64,000 bases of DNA, from NCBI GenBank assembly GCA_040367435.1, contig BAABWY010000004.1:124001-188000 (forward strand). Reading direction: 5' to 3'. The position numbers and the translations under genes are program-made. A model generated the notes under the pieces. It had not been told where the DNA came from. It saw nothing but the letters and a program-made list of their open reading frames with translations, and ran no database searches. Positions within the stretch are counted from its first letter, which is position 1. Each line of letters opens with the position of its first letter. Below are positions 54,538 to 64,000 of the stretch, in pieces. Source of the stretch: Hyphomicrobiales bacterium 4NK60-0047b (GTDB taxonomy: Bacteria > Pseudomonadota > Alphaproteobacteria > Rhizobiales > HXMU1428-3).

Positions 54538-55401
54538 TTAATAGGATATTTGGGCAAATTCATGGAATATTTCTCTTAATTTTAAAGAAATTGGTCCTGA
54601 TTTGCCGTCATTCACAGGTTTTTCGTCAATCTGGGTGACTGGCATAACTAAATTTGTGGCCGCTGTTATGAAGGCTTCTTTTGCCTCTTTTGCTTCTTCA
54701 ATTTTGAAGGGGCGTTCTATATAGCTCAGATCTAGCTCTTTTGTTAGTCTAATTACTCCTTCGCGCGTTATTCCTTTTAATATGGATTGGTTTGCTGGAT
54801 GTGTGATTAGGTCGCCCTGCTTCGTTACAATCCATGCATTGCTTGCTGCGCCTTCTGTGATGATATTATCTTCATTATATAACCAGGCTTCTTCAGCGCC
54901 TTGCTCAATGGCGGTTTGACGAGCTAATACACTTGCCAGAAGTCCGGTGGTTTTAATATCAGGCCGCTTCCATCTTAAATCGGGATGGGTGATGACTTTA
55001 ATTCCTTTTTTTGATTTTTCATCAAGTTTTAGCGGGTTTTTAGAGCGAGCTGATATGATAAGGGTTGCTGGTGTTTCATTTACACTTGGGAAAATGAAAT
55101 CTCTTGGAGCGCAACCTCTTGAAATTTGGATATAGACATAGCCATTTTTAACTCTGTTTCGGCGAACCGTTTCTCTTATGATGAACGGAATGGTTCTCAG
55201 TGAGAAATCTGTGACTAGTCTTATTTCATTTAAGGAGCGTTCCAGTCTTTCTAGATGTGCCTTTTGATCAACGAGCTTGCCTGCTTTTACTTCAACGACT
55301 TCATAAACAGCGTCTGCGAAGAGGGTTGCTCTGTCTTCTACGTGAAGCAGTGCCTTGTTAAAGGATTGATAGCAACCATTGACGTAAATTGTTCTAGTCA
55401 T
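54538..55401 (-). CDS. dat: D-amino-acid aminotransferase (class IV PLP)
   Basis: 287 residues. YVNGCYQSFNKALLHVEDRATLFADAVYEVV at the N-terminus, the PLP-binding Lys in PDIKTTGLL near 145, EQGAEEAWLYNEDNIITEGAASNAWIV, and SILKGITREGVIRL. Forms D-glutamate or D-alanine for cell-wall peptides. Members of the ntr-hfq region in related genomes include this gene. Followed downstream by hfq after about 220 bases. Confidence 0.92.
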   Translation of the reverse strand: MTRTIYVNGCYQSFNKALLHVEDRATLFADAVYEVVEVKAGKLVDQKAHLERLERSLNEIRLVTDFSLRTIPFIIRETVRRNRVKNGYVYIQISRGCAPRDFIFPSVNETPATLIISARSKNPLKLDEKSKKGIKVITHPDLRWKRPDIKTTGLLASVLARQTAIEQGAEEAWLYNEDNIITEGAASNAWIVTKQGDLITHPANQSILKGITREGVIRLTKELDLSYIERPFKIEEAKEAKEAFITAATNLVMPVTQIDEKPVNDGKSGPISLKLREIFHEFAQISY

Positions 55402-55410
55402 TCTTATTGT

Positions 55411-55695
55411 TCCTTCAGTTGCGATTTTTTAATGGACCTTCGGTTTTCCCACTAGAAGCCGGTCCAGCAACCGTCATTATTCTTTCTCACAGTTATTCCA
55501 AGCGCTTTCTTGGCCCTTCAGATGCCCACCAACATCCGTACTAGCGCTTGGGCCTCCGAAGGGCGGCATCTTGTGCGATCATCTTATCTGTGCTCGCACA
55601 AGCTCCGCTCAGGCTGACCTTGTGCACCGGGCAGCAAAGCTGCCATGTCCTTCAGCCTTAGTCTTGTTGCTGGTGGGCAACTAAAGGACAAAAAG
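55411..55695. repeat. Dispersed intergenic repeat, locus 5 (large folded copy)
   Basis: The most complex copy. Forward units CCTTCAGTTGCG (55412), CCTTCGGTTTTCCCACTAGAAGCCGG (about 55438) and CCTTCAGATGCCCACCAACATCCG (55515-55538), and an inverted unit TGTTGCTGGTGGGCAACTAAAGG (55665-55687). The last two pair over 15 of 17 positions. Inside are two perfect stems: CTTGTGCG (55570) with CGCACAAG (55595), and GGCAGC-AAA-GCTGCC (55630-55644). It is visibly richer in G/C than its surroundings. Lies between dat and trkH. Confidence 0.75.
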
Positions 55696-55756
55696 GCTGA
55701 ACTCCTTCTTTGTATAGTTAGTATTAAAAAACATTCATTCCTAAGCTTGTCCTAGA

Positions 55757-57229
55757 TTAATGCCTCCAGAAGGAGATATTGAAGAGGCTTATTATGATCA
55801 GTATTTCTAGTCTACCTATGATCATTCCGATGATCATGGCGATTTTTGCTGTTTTGGCGATTTCAATTAACGGGATGGTCTCTGTTAGGTGAACAAATGA
55901 CATTTGTTGATAGCATGCCCCGCAATTCGATATAACGCCTGTGGCTGCAAAGAAAGCTTCTTCTAATCCCATACCGTGAAATGATAGAATGGCAGCTAGC
56001 AGAGAGATAACCAATATGGTTAAACCAAAGGTCACCCAAACCGTTGAGATGAACAGGTGGTCTTTATTTTCATTGCTTAAATAGAGCGGGCGGACTTCAT
56101 GGGGATAGATTAGTGAACGAAGCTCTCTATTTGATTGACGGAACATCATTATAATTCGTGTGAATTTAACACCGCCAGCTGTTGAGAGAACGCCTCCACC
56201 GATTAACATTAAGATGATGGCTATGGCTGGAGAGATGTGCTCGAAGCTATATGTGCTTGCGGCAAAGCCTGTTGTGGAAATTAGGGAGACAGCGTTCATG
56301 AGTGCTGTTGTTGTTTCTTTGGTTATAGCGGAGAACTCTCGTCCGTCATCGAAGGTTAGTTTAAGCAAGACCATAACCAGAGTTAGCGCTAGCATTGAGC
56401 CACCAACCCATAAAGGCTCACTAAACTTTCTTAAGTTTGACCATTCCTGTTTGACAAGATAACTGACCCAGAGAATACTCACGCTGCCGAGAAACATAAA
56501 GATGCTCATGATCCATAAGATGTTGATGTTTCCATATGTAGAGAGAGCTCCATCTCTTGGCATAAAGCCGCCCGTTGAGACCGTTGAGAGCGTTAGGCAA
56601 ATGGCATCAAAAATAGGAATTCCGGTTAAGAACAGAGCGAATAATAAAGTAACGCTTAAGCCTAAATAGACAGGTAAGATCAACCTAAGAGTTGTGAAGA
56701 GGTGTAACTTTTCGTCATTTGGTGAACTTGATGTTTTGTATATTTCTTTTGTCACCCGCTCGGCGCCCATGAAGCGGACAAGAGCGTAGGTGATTGTAAA
56801 GAGGGTCATGAAGCCCCCTACCCACTGCAGCTGTGCGCGCCAATAGATAATCGATTGAGGCAAATGGGATATTTGCTCAATAAGTGTTGCCCCTGTTGTG
56901 GTGAGGCCTGAAGTTGCTTCAAATATAGCGTTCAGTCGGCTTGGAATGGCGTTTGATGCTTCAAAGGGGATAGCACTTATTAGGCAAAAGGTTGTCCAAA
57001 GACCAATTACCAGTACAATTTTTTCTCTGCGAGACACTTCGATCTCGCGTCCTTTTAGCGCGATGATAAGGGAACCACCAAAGAAGCCCGATGCGAGGCC
57101 GGTTACTAAAAATGCCGCTAATGGTAAAGACTCGTTGTTTGCAAGCGCTATGATGAGTGGGGGGATTACTGTTAACGAAAAGAGTGCTAACCCCCATCCA
57201 TATATGTATCCTAGAGCATGGCCGTTCAT
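55757..57229 (-). CDS. trkH: Trk potassium uptake protein TrkH
   Basis: 490 residues, polytopic (about 10 helices). K+ filter loops: SGLTTTGATLIEQISHLP, STVSTGGFMPRDG, SLISTTGFAAS and ATGVISNCG each carry the selectivity Gly. Works with TrkA (next upstream gene, about 70 bases away). Conserved near ntrYX in many alphaproteobacteria. Confidence 0.95.
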   Translation of the reverse strand: MNGHALGYIYGWGLALFSLTVIPPLIIALANNESLPLAAFLVTGLASGFFGGSLIIALKGREIEVSRREKIVLVIGLWTTFCLISAIPFEASNAIPSRLNAIFEATSGLTTTGATLIEQISHLPQSIIYWRAQLQWVGGFMTLFTITYALVRFMGAERVTKEIYKTSSSPNDEKLHLFTTLRLILPVYLGLSVTLLFALFLTGIPIFDAICLTLSTVSTGGFMPRDGALSTYGNINILWIMSIFMFLGSVSILWVSYLVKQEWSNLRKFSEPLWVGGSMLALTLVMVLLKLTFDDGREFSAITKETTTALMNAVSLISTTGFAASTYSFEHISPAIAIILMLIGGGVLSTAGGVKFTRIIMMFRQSNRELRSLIYPHEVRPLYLSNENKDHLFISTVWVTFGLTILVISLLAAILSFHGMGLEEAFFAATGVISNCGACYQQMSFVHLTETIPLIEIAKTAKIAMIIGMIIGRLEILIIISLFNISFWRH

Positions 57230-57299
57230 TTGTTATCCATGAGGTTTTTAAGAAATATTTGACCAGCAGTTTACAGCGCCCAATTGGGACTGTCTCCTT

Positions 57300-58676
57300 T
57301 TAAAAATATTCAAGACTAACTCTAAATAGATGCTCAACCTGGCGAACACTTTCTGTGAGAGCAAAAATAATAATTCTGTCGTTGGCGATGATTTCTGTTT
57401 CACCATTTGGAATAATTATTTCCCCTTTACGGTGTATAGCACCGATGCGGATGCCATGAGGCAGTTGCATTTCTTTTAATGGTACACCAATTAATGGGGA
57501 TGTTTCGAGCGCTTCTGCCTCGATGACTTCACCTGTTCCATTGTGCACGGAGTGAACGCCCCTGATGCGCCCTCTTCTTACATGCTGTAGAATTTTCGAT
57601 ACGGTTATAGCTCTTGGGTTGATGCTATCGCCAATATTCAGTGAGCGAACGAGAGGCATGTAGGACATGTTGTTAACAAGGCATAAATTTCTCTCACAGC
57701 CTAAACGTCTTGCTAGTACGGAAGAGAGTATATTGACTTGATCATCATTTGTGACAGCGATTAATGTATCTGCTGACGTTACATCTGCTTCTTTTAATAT
57801 TTCTTCATTGAGCGCGCTACCGTTTAGCACTACGGTTCTGTCGAGTTTTTCAGCGATTTGGATGGCTCTGCTTCTTTCAAGCTCCACTATTTTTGCGCGT
57901 CTGTTACTTGTGCTTTCTTCAAGTTTTTTACCAACGTAAAGACCTATGTTACCACCGCCTGCGATAATGACACGTTGTGCTGTTTTTTCGGTGTGTCCAA
58001 AGATTTTTAAAGTTCTTTGCACTTCAGTTGTTTTGGCAACTAGATAAACGTCGTCTCCTGGTAGAAGCGCATCATCACTTGAGGGGACAAATAACTTTCC
58101 ATTTCGAGTGCCTGCAACCACTAAGGCTTTTAGGTCTGGGAACAGTTCTGTTAGCTGGCGCAGGGGGGTGTTGATGATTGGGCACTCTTCTGTGCAACTC
58201 ACTCCTATGAAGGTAATGTCTCCTTCAGCAAAATTCACTGTTTCAAATGCACCAGGTAGCCCCAAGCGGCGCATAACCATATCGCCAACTTCAATCTCAG
58301 GAGAGATAATCACGTCAATTGGCATATGATTTCTGGTGAACAAATCTTGCCAATGAGGCTCTAGGTATGTTTGTGCTCGGATACGTGCGATTTTTGTCGG
58401 AATGCCAAAGAGTGAATGGGCTACCTGACAAGCAACCATATTCACTTCATCATAAAGTGTGACGGCAATAATCATGTCGGCGTCTTTGGCACCAACTTCA
58501 TCGAGTGTCACCGGATGGGCGCCGTGGCCTAAATATCCTCGAACATCAAGGGTGTCATTAACTCTTTGTACCAGTTCGGGAGAGTTGTCGATTACGGCGA
58601 CATCGTTGTTTTCAGCTGCTAACCGCTCTGCGATGCCATAACCGACTTGACCTGCGCCACATATTATTACTTTCAT
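57300..58676 (-). CDS. trkA: Trk system potassium transport protein TrkA
   Basis: About 458 residues from the ATG at 58676 (MKVIICGAGQVGYGIAERL), preceded by AAGG; the frame to 58745 would overlap ntrX and is rejected. Two RCK modules, each with a Rossmann motif: GAGQVGYG at the N-terminus and GGGNIGLYVGKKLE near 240, each followed by a TrkA-C domain. Regulates TrkH by nucleotide binding. Confidence 0.96.
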   Translation of the reverse strand: MKVIICGAGQVGYGIAERLAAENNDVAVIDNSPELVQRVNDTLDVRGYLGHGAHPVTLDEVGAKDADMIIAVTLYDEVNMVACQVAHSLFGIPTKIARIRAQTYLEPHWQDLFTRNHMPIDVIISPEIEVGDMVMRRLGLPGAFETVNFAEGDITFIGVSCTEECPIINTPLRQLTELFPDLKALVVAGTRNGKLFVPSSDDALLPGDDVYLVAKTTEVQRTLKIFGHTEKTAQRVIIAGGGNIGLYVGKKLEESTSNRRAKIVELERSRAIQIAEKLDRTVVLNGSALNEEILKEADVTSADTLIAVTNDDQVNILSSVLARRLGCERNLCLVNNMSYMPLVRSLNIGDSINPRAITVSKILQHVRRGRIRGVHSVHNGTGEVIEAEALETSPLIGVPLKEMQLPHGIRIGAIHRKGEIIIPNGETEIIANDRIIIFALTESVRQVEHLFRVSLEYF

Positions 58677-58698
58677 TTTGGCCTTGTTGTTTGTTCTT

Positions 58699-60102
58699 TT
58701 AGTTTGTTTCTGCTTTTGCCGTTTGTCGTTCAGACGAATTAACACCTAAAGCGCGTAATTTTCTATGTAATGCTGAGCGTTCCATTCCAACAAACTCAGC
58801 GGTTCTTGAAATGTTACCACCAAATCGGTTGATTTGGGCCATTAAATATTCACGCTCGAAAATTTCTCTGGCTTCTCTTAATGGTAGAGACATGAAATGC
58901 TCACCGTTATTTCCGCTTGAGGCGAAGCCAGCTGAATTTCCTGCATCATCAGGAAGCATGTCAGCGCTTACAACTGCGCTTGCTTCACCATCTGTGAGGA
59001 TCATGACCCGCTCGACCATGTTACGCAATTGGCGAACATTACCTGGCCATTCATTTGTTTGTAAAATCGCCATGGCATCATCACCAATGCGTCTCACGGG
59101 GAGACCAGATGAAATCGAAATTTGATTCATAAAGAAATCAACAAGACATGGGATGTCTTCTCTTCTTTCCGCTAAGCCAGGTACTTTAATCGGCACGACT
59201 GATAGACGATGATAGAGGTCTTCTCTGAAATTTCCACCCTGCATTTCTTTGTTTAAGTCTTTACTGGTTGAAGACATAATACGTACATCAACTTCAACTT
59301 TTCTGTCACCACGCAATCGTTGGAATTTTTGCTCAACTAAAACTCGCAAGATCTTACCTTGTGTTTCCATTGGCATATCAGCGACTTCATCAACGAACAA
59401 AGTACCACCATGAGCTTCTTCTAATGCACCGACTTTGCGAGCAAAACCGCCCTCGCCTTCGATGCCAAACAATTCTTCTTCCATACGTTCAGGTGCCATA
59501 ACAGCCGCGTTAATGACAACGAATGGGCCTGTGGGTCTTAGAGATTTTTCATGCATCACACGAGCAGCTAATTCTTTGCCGCAACCAGAGGGGCCTGTGA
59601 ACATGACACGGCTGTTAGTAGGTGCCACTTTTTCAATTTTTTGGTTTAGTGACGTCATTGAGGCAGAGAGACCAACCAGTTCAGTGCTTTGTGGGTTTTT
59701 CTCTTTTAGTTCTTTATTTTCTCTGCGCAATTTTGAGGCTTCAAGAGCTCTTGCTGTTATGAGAAGCAAGCGATCTGCTTTGAAAGGCTTTTCAACATAA
59801 TCATAAGCGCCAAGTTTAATCGCGGTAACTGCTGTTTCAACATTACCATGACCTGAAATGATTACGATGGGCAAATCAGGATGACGTTTTTTTACCTGAT
59901 TTAGAACTTCGAGACCATCCATACGGCTGCCCTGCAGCCAGATGTCTAAAATAACTAAATGCGGTTTTCTTTCCTCAACAGCAGCTAATGCTTCATCGCT
60001 GTTTTTGGCAAGGCGTGTGCTGTGCCCCTCATCTTCTAGAATTCCCGAAATGAGGTCTCGGATATCTGCTTCATCGTCGACAATCAGAATGTCTGAAATC
60101 AT
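58699..60102 (-). CDS. ntrX: NtrX response regulator
   Basis: 467 residues. Receiver (phospho-Asp in LVILDIWLQ near 53), AAA+ ATPase domain (GPSGCGKELAARVMHE; GGTLFVDEVADMPMETQ) and a Fis-type HTH (NISRTAEFVGMERSALHRKLRALG). The sigma54-contacting GAFTGA loop is not present: the region reads GGFARKVGALEEAHGG, as in other alphaproteobacterial NtrX proteins. Target of NtrY. AGGG precedes the ATG. Confidence 0.96.
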   Translation of the reverse strand: MISDILIVDDEADIRDLISGILEDEGHSTRLAKNSDEALAAVEERKPHLVILDIWLQGSRMDGLEVLNQVKKRHPDLPIVIISGHGNVETAVTAIKLGAYDYVEKPFKADRLLLITARALEASKLRRENKELKEKNPQSTELVGLSASMTSLNQKIEKVAPTNSRVMFTGPSGCGKELAARVMHEKSLRPTGPFVVINAAVMAPERMEEELFGIEGEGGFARKVGALEEAHGGTLFVDEVADMPMETQGKILRVLVEQKFQRLRGDRKVEVDVRIMSSTSKDLNKEMQGGNFREDLYHRLSVVPIKVPGLAERREDIPCLVDFFMNQISISSGLPVRRIGDDAMAILQTNEWPGNVRQLRNMVERVMILTDGEASAVVSADMLPDDAGNSAGFASSGNNGEHFMSLPLREAREIFEREYLMAQINRFGGNISRTAEFVGMERSALHRKLRALGVNSSERQTAKAETN

Positions 60103-60175
60103 GTCATAGCCCTATTAACAAAAGTGGTATTACAATTTTAGTTATTAAAAATTCAAAATTTAAATTCGTTTTTAC

Positions 60176-62587
60176 TTATGCAGCGTTTGATTTTTCTTTT
60201 TTTTGATCAGCAGGTGTCTTCAAAGGAATAACCAAACTGATTTTAGCTCCATGTTTTCTTTTTGCAGTTACTGGTGCATCTGCTAATCGTAGAGAGCCTC
60301 CGTGCTGCTCAGTAATTCTTTGTACAATGGCTAGTCCAAGCCCTGTACCTTTGGTTCTGGTGGTCATATATGGCTCGGTTAATCTGTTGCGATTATTTTT
60401 TGGAAGACCGCACCCATTATCAAGTACGTCGATATAAACAGTTTGGTTTTTGATCCGAACACATGTTTCTATCTCACCTTTAACATCTATGCCGTTTTCT
60501 TGTGCTGTTTCAATTGCTTCACTGGCATTTTTCACCAAGTTCGTCACGGCCTGATTAATTAGTCGGCGGTCAAAATAAGCAATGACAGCTTCTTTGGGAA
60601 CATCGACATTTATTTTAATTTTAGATTCGCTAACTTGGAACAAAAAGACAGCTTCTTTCACCACTTCACGGATGTCTTGAAATTCCATAGTTGGTGTTGG
60701 CAATCTTGCAAAAGATGAGAACTCATCGACCATACGACCGATGTCAGCAACTTGTCTGATGATGGTGTCTGTACATTTGTCGAAGACATCGCGATCATCT
60801 TGTATTTTATCACCATATTTGCGGCGAATTCGTTCAGCGGAGAGTTGAATTGGTGTGAGTGGATTTTTAATTTCATGAGCAATACGGCGTGCAATATCAG
60901 ACCAGGCGCTATTTCGCTCAGCGCTTACGAGTTCTGTTATATCATCAAAGGTGATCACGTAACCATAATCTTGGTCTTCTGAACTTTCTTCTGTTACTCT
61001 AACAGCAAAACTACGTTCTACATCTCCCGCCATTAATGTGATTTGTCTTTCACAGTCTGTTCTTTGTTCCTGTTTTAAATCACGCCAGATTTCATAAATT
61101 TCTGGAACGGCTGTGCTCAATGGTAAGCCGACAAGATCTTCTTCATTTTTTACAAGGAGCGTGCCAGCACTTTTATTGACTAGATTGATCTTTCCATTTA
61201 AATCCGCGCCCATGATCCCAGCACTTACACTTGAGAGAACGGCTTCAATAAAGCGGCGCCTTTCATCAATAGTGAAATTTGCTTCCATGAGGTTATCTCG
61301 CTGTTGGCGCAATTGCCCGGTCATATTATTGAAAGTTTTGGTCAGATGGCCTACGTCGCCATCTCTTTTATGTACGGGGACTTCAGCATCCAAATCACCT
61401 GCGGATACTTTTTGAGCTGCGCTTATAAGATCTCGGATAGGGGAGATAATGCGGTTAGCAAGCCAAATTCCTAACCAAACTGCCGCGAGGAGAAGGATTA
61501 AAGCGATTAGGACATACATTAAACCAAAGGCAACCTGAATGCCTGCTCTGTTTTTTTGCAAGGCTTTATAAGCTGCTATATGTTCTTTGGTGCGATTGAG
61601 ATGTTTAATCACATTTTGATTCACTTGGCGATATACATAGAGATAAGCGCCTGGAATTTTTTCTAACTTTTTTACGGCTGCTAATTCATTGGTGGAGCCA
61701 GGTGGAATTATTGAAACTTTGTTATTTTCAACCGTTGCCATGACGACGTTACTGGGCTGCGCAAAAAATCGGTTTGGTTCTGTTGCTGCCTTTGCGAGAA
61801 CAACACCGTCTGCATCAAAGACGTATGACATTTGAAGGGAACGCAAGGCCGTTTGTGAGGTCAGTAGCTGGTCAAACTTTTCTCTATTTCCTTTTACTGA
61901 TTTCCAGCTTTCGTCTAAATCAGTTGCCATTGCGACAATATCTGACCGGATGACTTGGCCATGCTCATCAAGGAATGAACGGGCGACGTCTCCAGAGGTA
62001 TCGATAATCGCGGCAATCCGTTTTGAAAACCAATAATCAAGGCGTTGATCAAGAGAGAAACTTGCGAATATTGCAAGAATAATAGCAGGTAGCATCGCGA
62101 TCATGCAAAAGAGACTGACGATCCGAATATGGAGCTCGGCTCCAGCTGTTTGTCCTTTTCTATCTTGCCACAGAAGATAGATTTGCCAGAGCACAATCGT
62201 GACTAATGCGAGGATTAAGGCGCAGTTTATCAGGAGAACTGTGATGACTACATTATTAGATGGAGCAATTGGTGTGAGACCGGTGAGAATTAGGAATGTG
62301 ACGACTGCTGAAAGAAGCGCCATGACAACTGTGATTAGCCCGGCTTTAAAAAGGAGAGGTCTGTCTATATGCGAAACAATGTTTCTGGCCTTTATGAACT
62401 TTTTTGCTGATTTTTGAACTTTAACTTTGGTAAGACGGGCGGTGTTTTTTAAAGGTTTCTTGCTCATTTGATCAGTGTTTGTTTGAGCTTGTTGAAGATT
62501 TGGGTTTTCTTCTTGCCCTGTTTTTTCGGTTTTTATGTTAATTCTCTGTTCTGACATTTTATAAGACCGAAACTCTTTACCGTTCAT
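60176..62587 (-). CDS. ntrY: NtrY sensor histidine kinase
   Basis: About 803 residues. Disordered N-terminus, four transmembrane helices around a periplasmic domain (about 80-390), HAMP (NRIISPIRDLISAAQKVSAGDLDAEVPVH), PAS region, HisKA with the phospho-His in IARRIAHEIKNPLTPIQLSAERI, N box NLVKNASEAIE, and G boxes DNGCGLP and TKGTGLGLAIV. Partner of NtrX 73 bases downstream. An alternative ATG at 62557 would shorten it by 10 residues. Upstream, GTTAGATG/CATCTAAC (62636-62668) forms a stem in the leader. Confidence 0.95.
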   Translation of the reverse strand: MNGKEFRSYKMSEQRINIKTEKTGQEENPNLQQAQTNTDQMSKKPLKNTARLTKVKVQKSAKKFIKARNIVSHIDRPLLFKAGLITVVMALLSAVVTFLILTGLTPIAPSNNVVITVLLINCALILALVTIVLWQIYLLWQDRKGQTAGAELHIRIVSLFCMIAMLPAIILAIFASFSLDQRLDYWFSKRIAAIIDTSGDVARSFLDEHGQVIRSDIVAMATDLDESWKSVKGNREKFDQLLTSQTALRSLQMSYVFDADGVVLAKAATEPNRFFAQPSNVVMATVENNKVSIIPPGSTNELAAVKKLEKIPGAYLYVYRQVNQNVIKHLNRTKEHIAAYKALQKNRAGIQVAFGLMYVLIALILLLAAVWLGIWLANRIISPIRDLISAAQKVSAGDLDAEVPVHKRDGDVGHLTKTFNNMTGQLRQQRDNLMEANFTIDERRRFIEAVLSSVSAGIMGADLNGKINLVNKSAGTLLVKNEEDLVGLPLSTAVPEIYEIWRDLKQEQRTDCERQITLMAGDVERSFAVRVTEESSEDQDYGYVITFDDITELVSAERNSAWSDIARRIAHEIKNPLTPIQLSAERIRRKYGDKIQDDRDVFDKCTDTIIRQVADIGRMVDEFSSFARLPTPTMEFQDIREVVKEAVFLFQVSESKIKINVDVPKEAVIAYFDRRLINQAVTNLVKNASEAIETAQENGIDVKGEIETCVRIKNQTVYIDVLDNGCGLPKNNRNRLTEPYMTTRTKGTGLGLAIVQRITEQHGGSLRLADAPVTAKRKHGAKISLVIPLKTPADQKKEKSNAA

Positions 62588-62883
62588 AAACTCAGATACA
62601 CTCAGTCCAGATATACTGACTGTGTATTTATTTCTGTTAGATGGTTTCTCATGAAGTTTTCATCTAACTGTGATCAGAAAGCATCACAATTTCCTGTTGC
62701 TAATGAGTGACAGTTTTTCCCATGAAACACAAGTTTTATTTGTGTAAGATGATTAACAGAAATTCCATGATGTTTACATGACACTAACTGAGATATTATG
62801 GCAACAAAAAGGGCAGTAGGCATTTTTTTGACCTACATGCCTCTTTATCTACAAAATGTAATTTGTCGTTGCTCTGTGACTGT
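62588..62883. promoter_or_regulatory. ntrC-ntrY intergenic region
   Basis: 296 bases. Contains the stem GTTAGATG ... CATCTAAC (62636-62643 with 62661-62668, loop 17), and near-direct repeats ACTCAGATACACTCAG and CCAGATATACTGACTG (about 62590-62622). These could be a leader structure or regulator sites for ntrYX. No gene seen. Confidence 0.4.
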
Positions 62884-64000
62884 TTAGTGACGAATTGGAT
62901 GGAATTGTATATCCAAGTCTCTAATTTTTTTTCTTAATGTATTTCTGTTAATGCCAAGAAGGTCTGATGCCTTTATTTGATTGCCATTTGTGGCAGCTAG
63001 CGCGGCCAGAATAAGGGGCTTTTCCACTTCTTTTATCACCCGATCATAGAGACCTGGTGGAGGAAGATCTGCACCGAATGTGGTAAAATAATTTTGCAGG
63101 TGATTTGCTACAAAGCCGGGCAATGATTTTTCTTCTATCATTACGGGGTCGGAGGGAGAAATTGAACTTGAAAGTTCTTCTTCAACTACAACTTTTGTAA
63201 TGATCTCTTCTGGATGTAGCGCGGTGATGCGTTGTACGAAGTTTTCTAATTCGCGCACATTACCGGGCCATTGATAGGTTTGCATGCGCTTAATTGCATC
63301 AGGTTCAAAACGTTTAACCGGTAAGCCCTGCTCTTCTGCTTTTCGTAGAAAATGGTGAGCTAGGTCAGATATATCATCTAGCCTTGATCTTAATGGAGGG
63401 ACTTTAATTGGAACCACGTTTAATCTGTAGTAAAGATCTTCTCGGAATGTTCCGGCATGAATGAGTTTTTGCAAATCTCTGTGTGTGGCGGCTACAATCC
63501 TTACATTGGTTTTAATGGGCACACGTCCGCCTACTCTGGTGTATTCGCCCTCTTGTAAAACTCTTAATAGTCTTGTTTGAGCTTCGAGTGGCATGTCGCC
63601 TATTTCGTCGAGAAACAGCGTTCCACCTTCTGCTTGCTCAAAACGGCCAATATGGCGCCCTTGTGCTCCGGTAAAGGCACCTTTTTCGTGTCCAAATAAT
63701 TCGCTTTCAATTAACTCTCTTGGAATAGCTGCCATATTGATGGCAACAAATGGGCCTGCAACACGGTTGGAGAAATCGTGCAATGCTCTTGCCACCAATT
63801 CTTTACCGGTACCGCTTTCACCTCGTATCATGACTGAGAGATCTGTTTTCATGACGCGTGCGATAATGCGATAAATATCTTGCATGGCAATTGAGCGACC
63901 AATTAAGGGTAACTGCTCATTATCTTCTTCAACGACCTTGTTGATGTTTGGTTTTGCGGGTTCTTCTAGAGCGCGCTCGATGACATTCATTAGTTCGGTT
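62884..64000 (-). CDS. ntrC: NtrC nitrogen response regulator, truncated by window edge
   Basis: The 5' end lies beyond the window; the frame stays open to base 64000 ([18 protein letters not shown] is the end of the receiver domain). The AAA+ domain has [18 protein letters not shown], the sigma54-contact loop GAFTGA ([12 protein letters not shown]), [29 protein letters not shown], and a C-terminal Fis HTH ([27 protein letters not shown]). Activates sigma54 promoters under nitrogen limitation. Precedes ntrYX. Confidence 0.96.
   Translation of the reverse strand, partial: TELMNVIERALEEPAKPNINKVVEEDNEQLPLIGRSIAMQDIYRIIARVMKTDLSVMIRGESGTGKELVARALHDFSNRVAGPFVAINMAAIPRELIESELFGHEKGAFTGAQGRHIGRFEQAEGGTLFLDEIGDMPLEAQTRLLRVLQEGEYTRVGGRVPIKTNVRIVAATHRDLQKLIHAGTFREDLYYRLNVVPIKVPPLRSRLDDISDLAHHFLRKAEEQGLPVKRFEPDAIKRMQTYQWPGNVRELENFVQRITALHPEEIITKVVVEEELSSSISPSDPVMIEEKSLPGFVANHLQNYFTTFGADLPPPGLYDRVIKEVEKPLILAALAATNGNQIKASDLLGINRNTLRKKIRDLDIQFHPIRH

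Overview
This AT-rich chromosomal window reads as an alphaproteobacterium, most likely of the Hyphomicrobiales (Rhizobiales). This is inferred from gene order and families: recG-sdhE-mfd; ntrC-ntrY-ntrX-trkA ... hfq-hflX; lptF-lptG-lptD-surA-pdxA-rsmA facing fabD-fabG-acpP-fabF-mltG-yicC-gmk; Rhizobiales-type porins; an IalB-family protein; and a malyl-CoA lyase. I saw no rRNA, tRNA, CRISPR array, phage or intact insertion sequence.

Layout. 0-4.3 kb: 5' end of recG (minus), then sdhE and mfd (plus). 4.3-9.3 kb (minus): a response-regulator/GGDEF protein with degenerate catalytic motifs, an acyl-CoA ligase, and a second ligase-like protein that lacks the ATP-binding signature. 9.6-16.1 kb: a YejA-like peptide-binding protein, an IalB-like protein, malyl-CoA lyase, a lipid A-type acyltransferase and a UbiH-like flavin hydroxylase. 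16.9-19.8 kb: two tandem paralogous porins. 20.1-25 kb: a small exported protein, a TerC-family membrane protein, mobA and fdhD (formate dehydrogenase and molybdenum cofactor maturation), and an overlapping pair made of a membrane-anchored coiled-coil protein and an OmpA-like secreted protein. 25-28 kb: a thiopurine methyltransferase under a divergent MerR regulator with a very clear MerR-type promoter, then pepA. 28.4-36.4 kb: the LPS export and outer-membrane assembly operon (lptF, lptG, lptD, surA-like) running into pdxA and rsmA. 36.4-38.1 kb: a decayed gene and a 2-Cys peroxiredoxin. 38.3-45.6 kb (minus): fatty-acid synthesis genes running into mltG, yicC and gmk. 46-48.6 kb (plus): rpsF, rpsR, rplI, mazG. 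48.6-52 kb: a JmjC/cupin-like protein and a pirin/FMN-reductase operon with a divergent LysR regulator. 52-64 kb (minus): a gene remnant, hflX, hfq, a D-amino-acid aminotransferase, trkH, trkA, ntrX, ntrY and truncated ntrC.

How it fits together: much of the window serves the envelope (LPS transport, lipid acylation, porins, murein lytic transglycosylase, fatty-acid synthesis) and nitrogen/redox/K+ homeostasis. The parts least explained by known annotation are: (i) a dispersed, GC-richer intergenic repeat family found at five loci, one copy of which supplies the last codons and stop of mfd; (ii) arrays of short palindromes or tandem repeats in front of fabF, the ligase-like gene and the ialB-like gene; (iii) the coiled-coil plus OmpA-like gene pair; (iv) two proteins that keep an enzyme fold but have lost catalytic signatures; and (v) two frameshifted gene remnants. 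I found no clear new defence or mobile system; these items are the best candidates for something undescribed.
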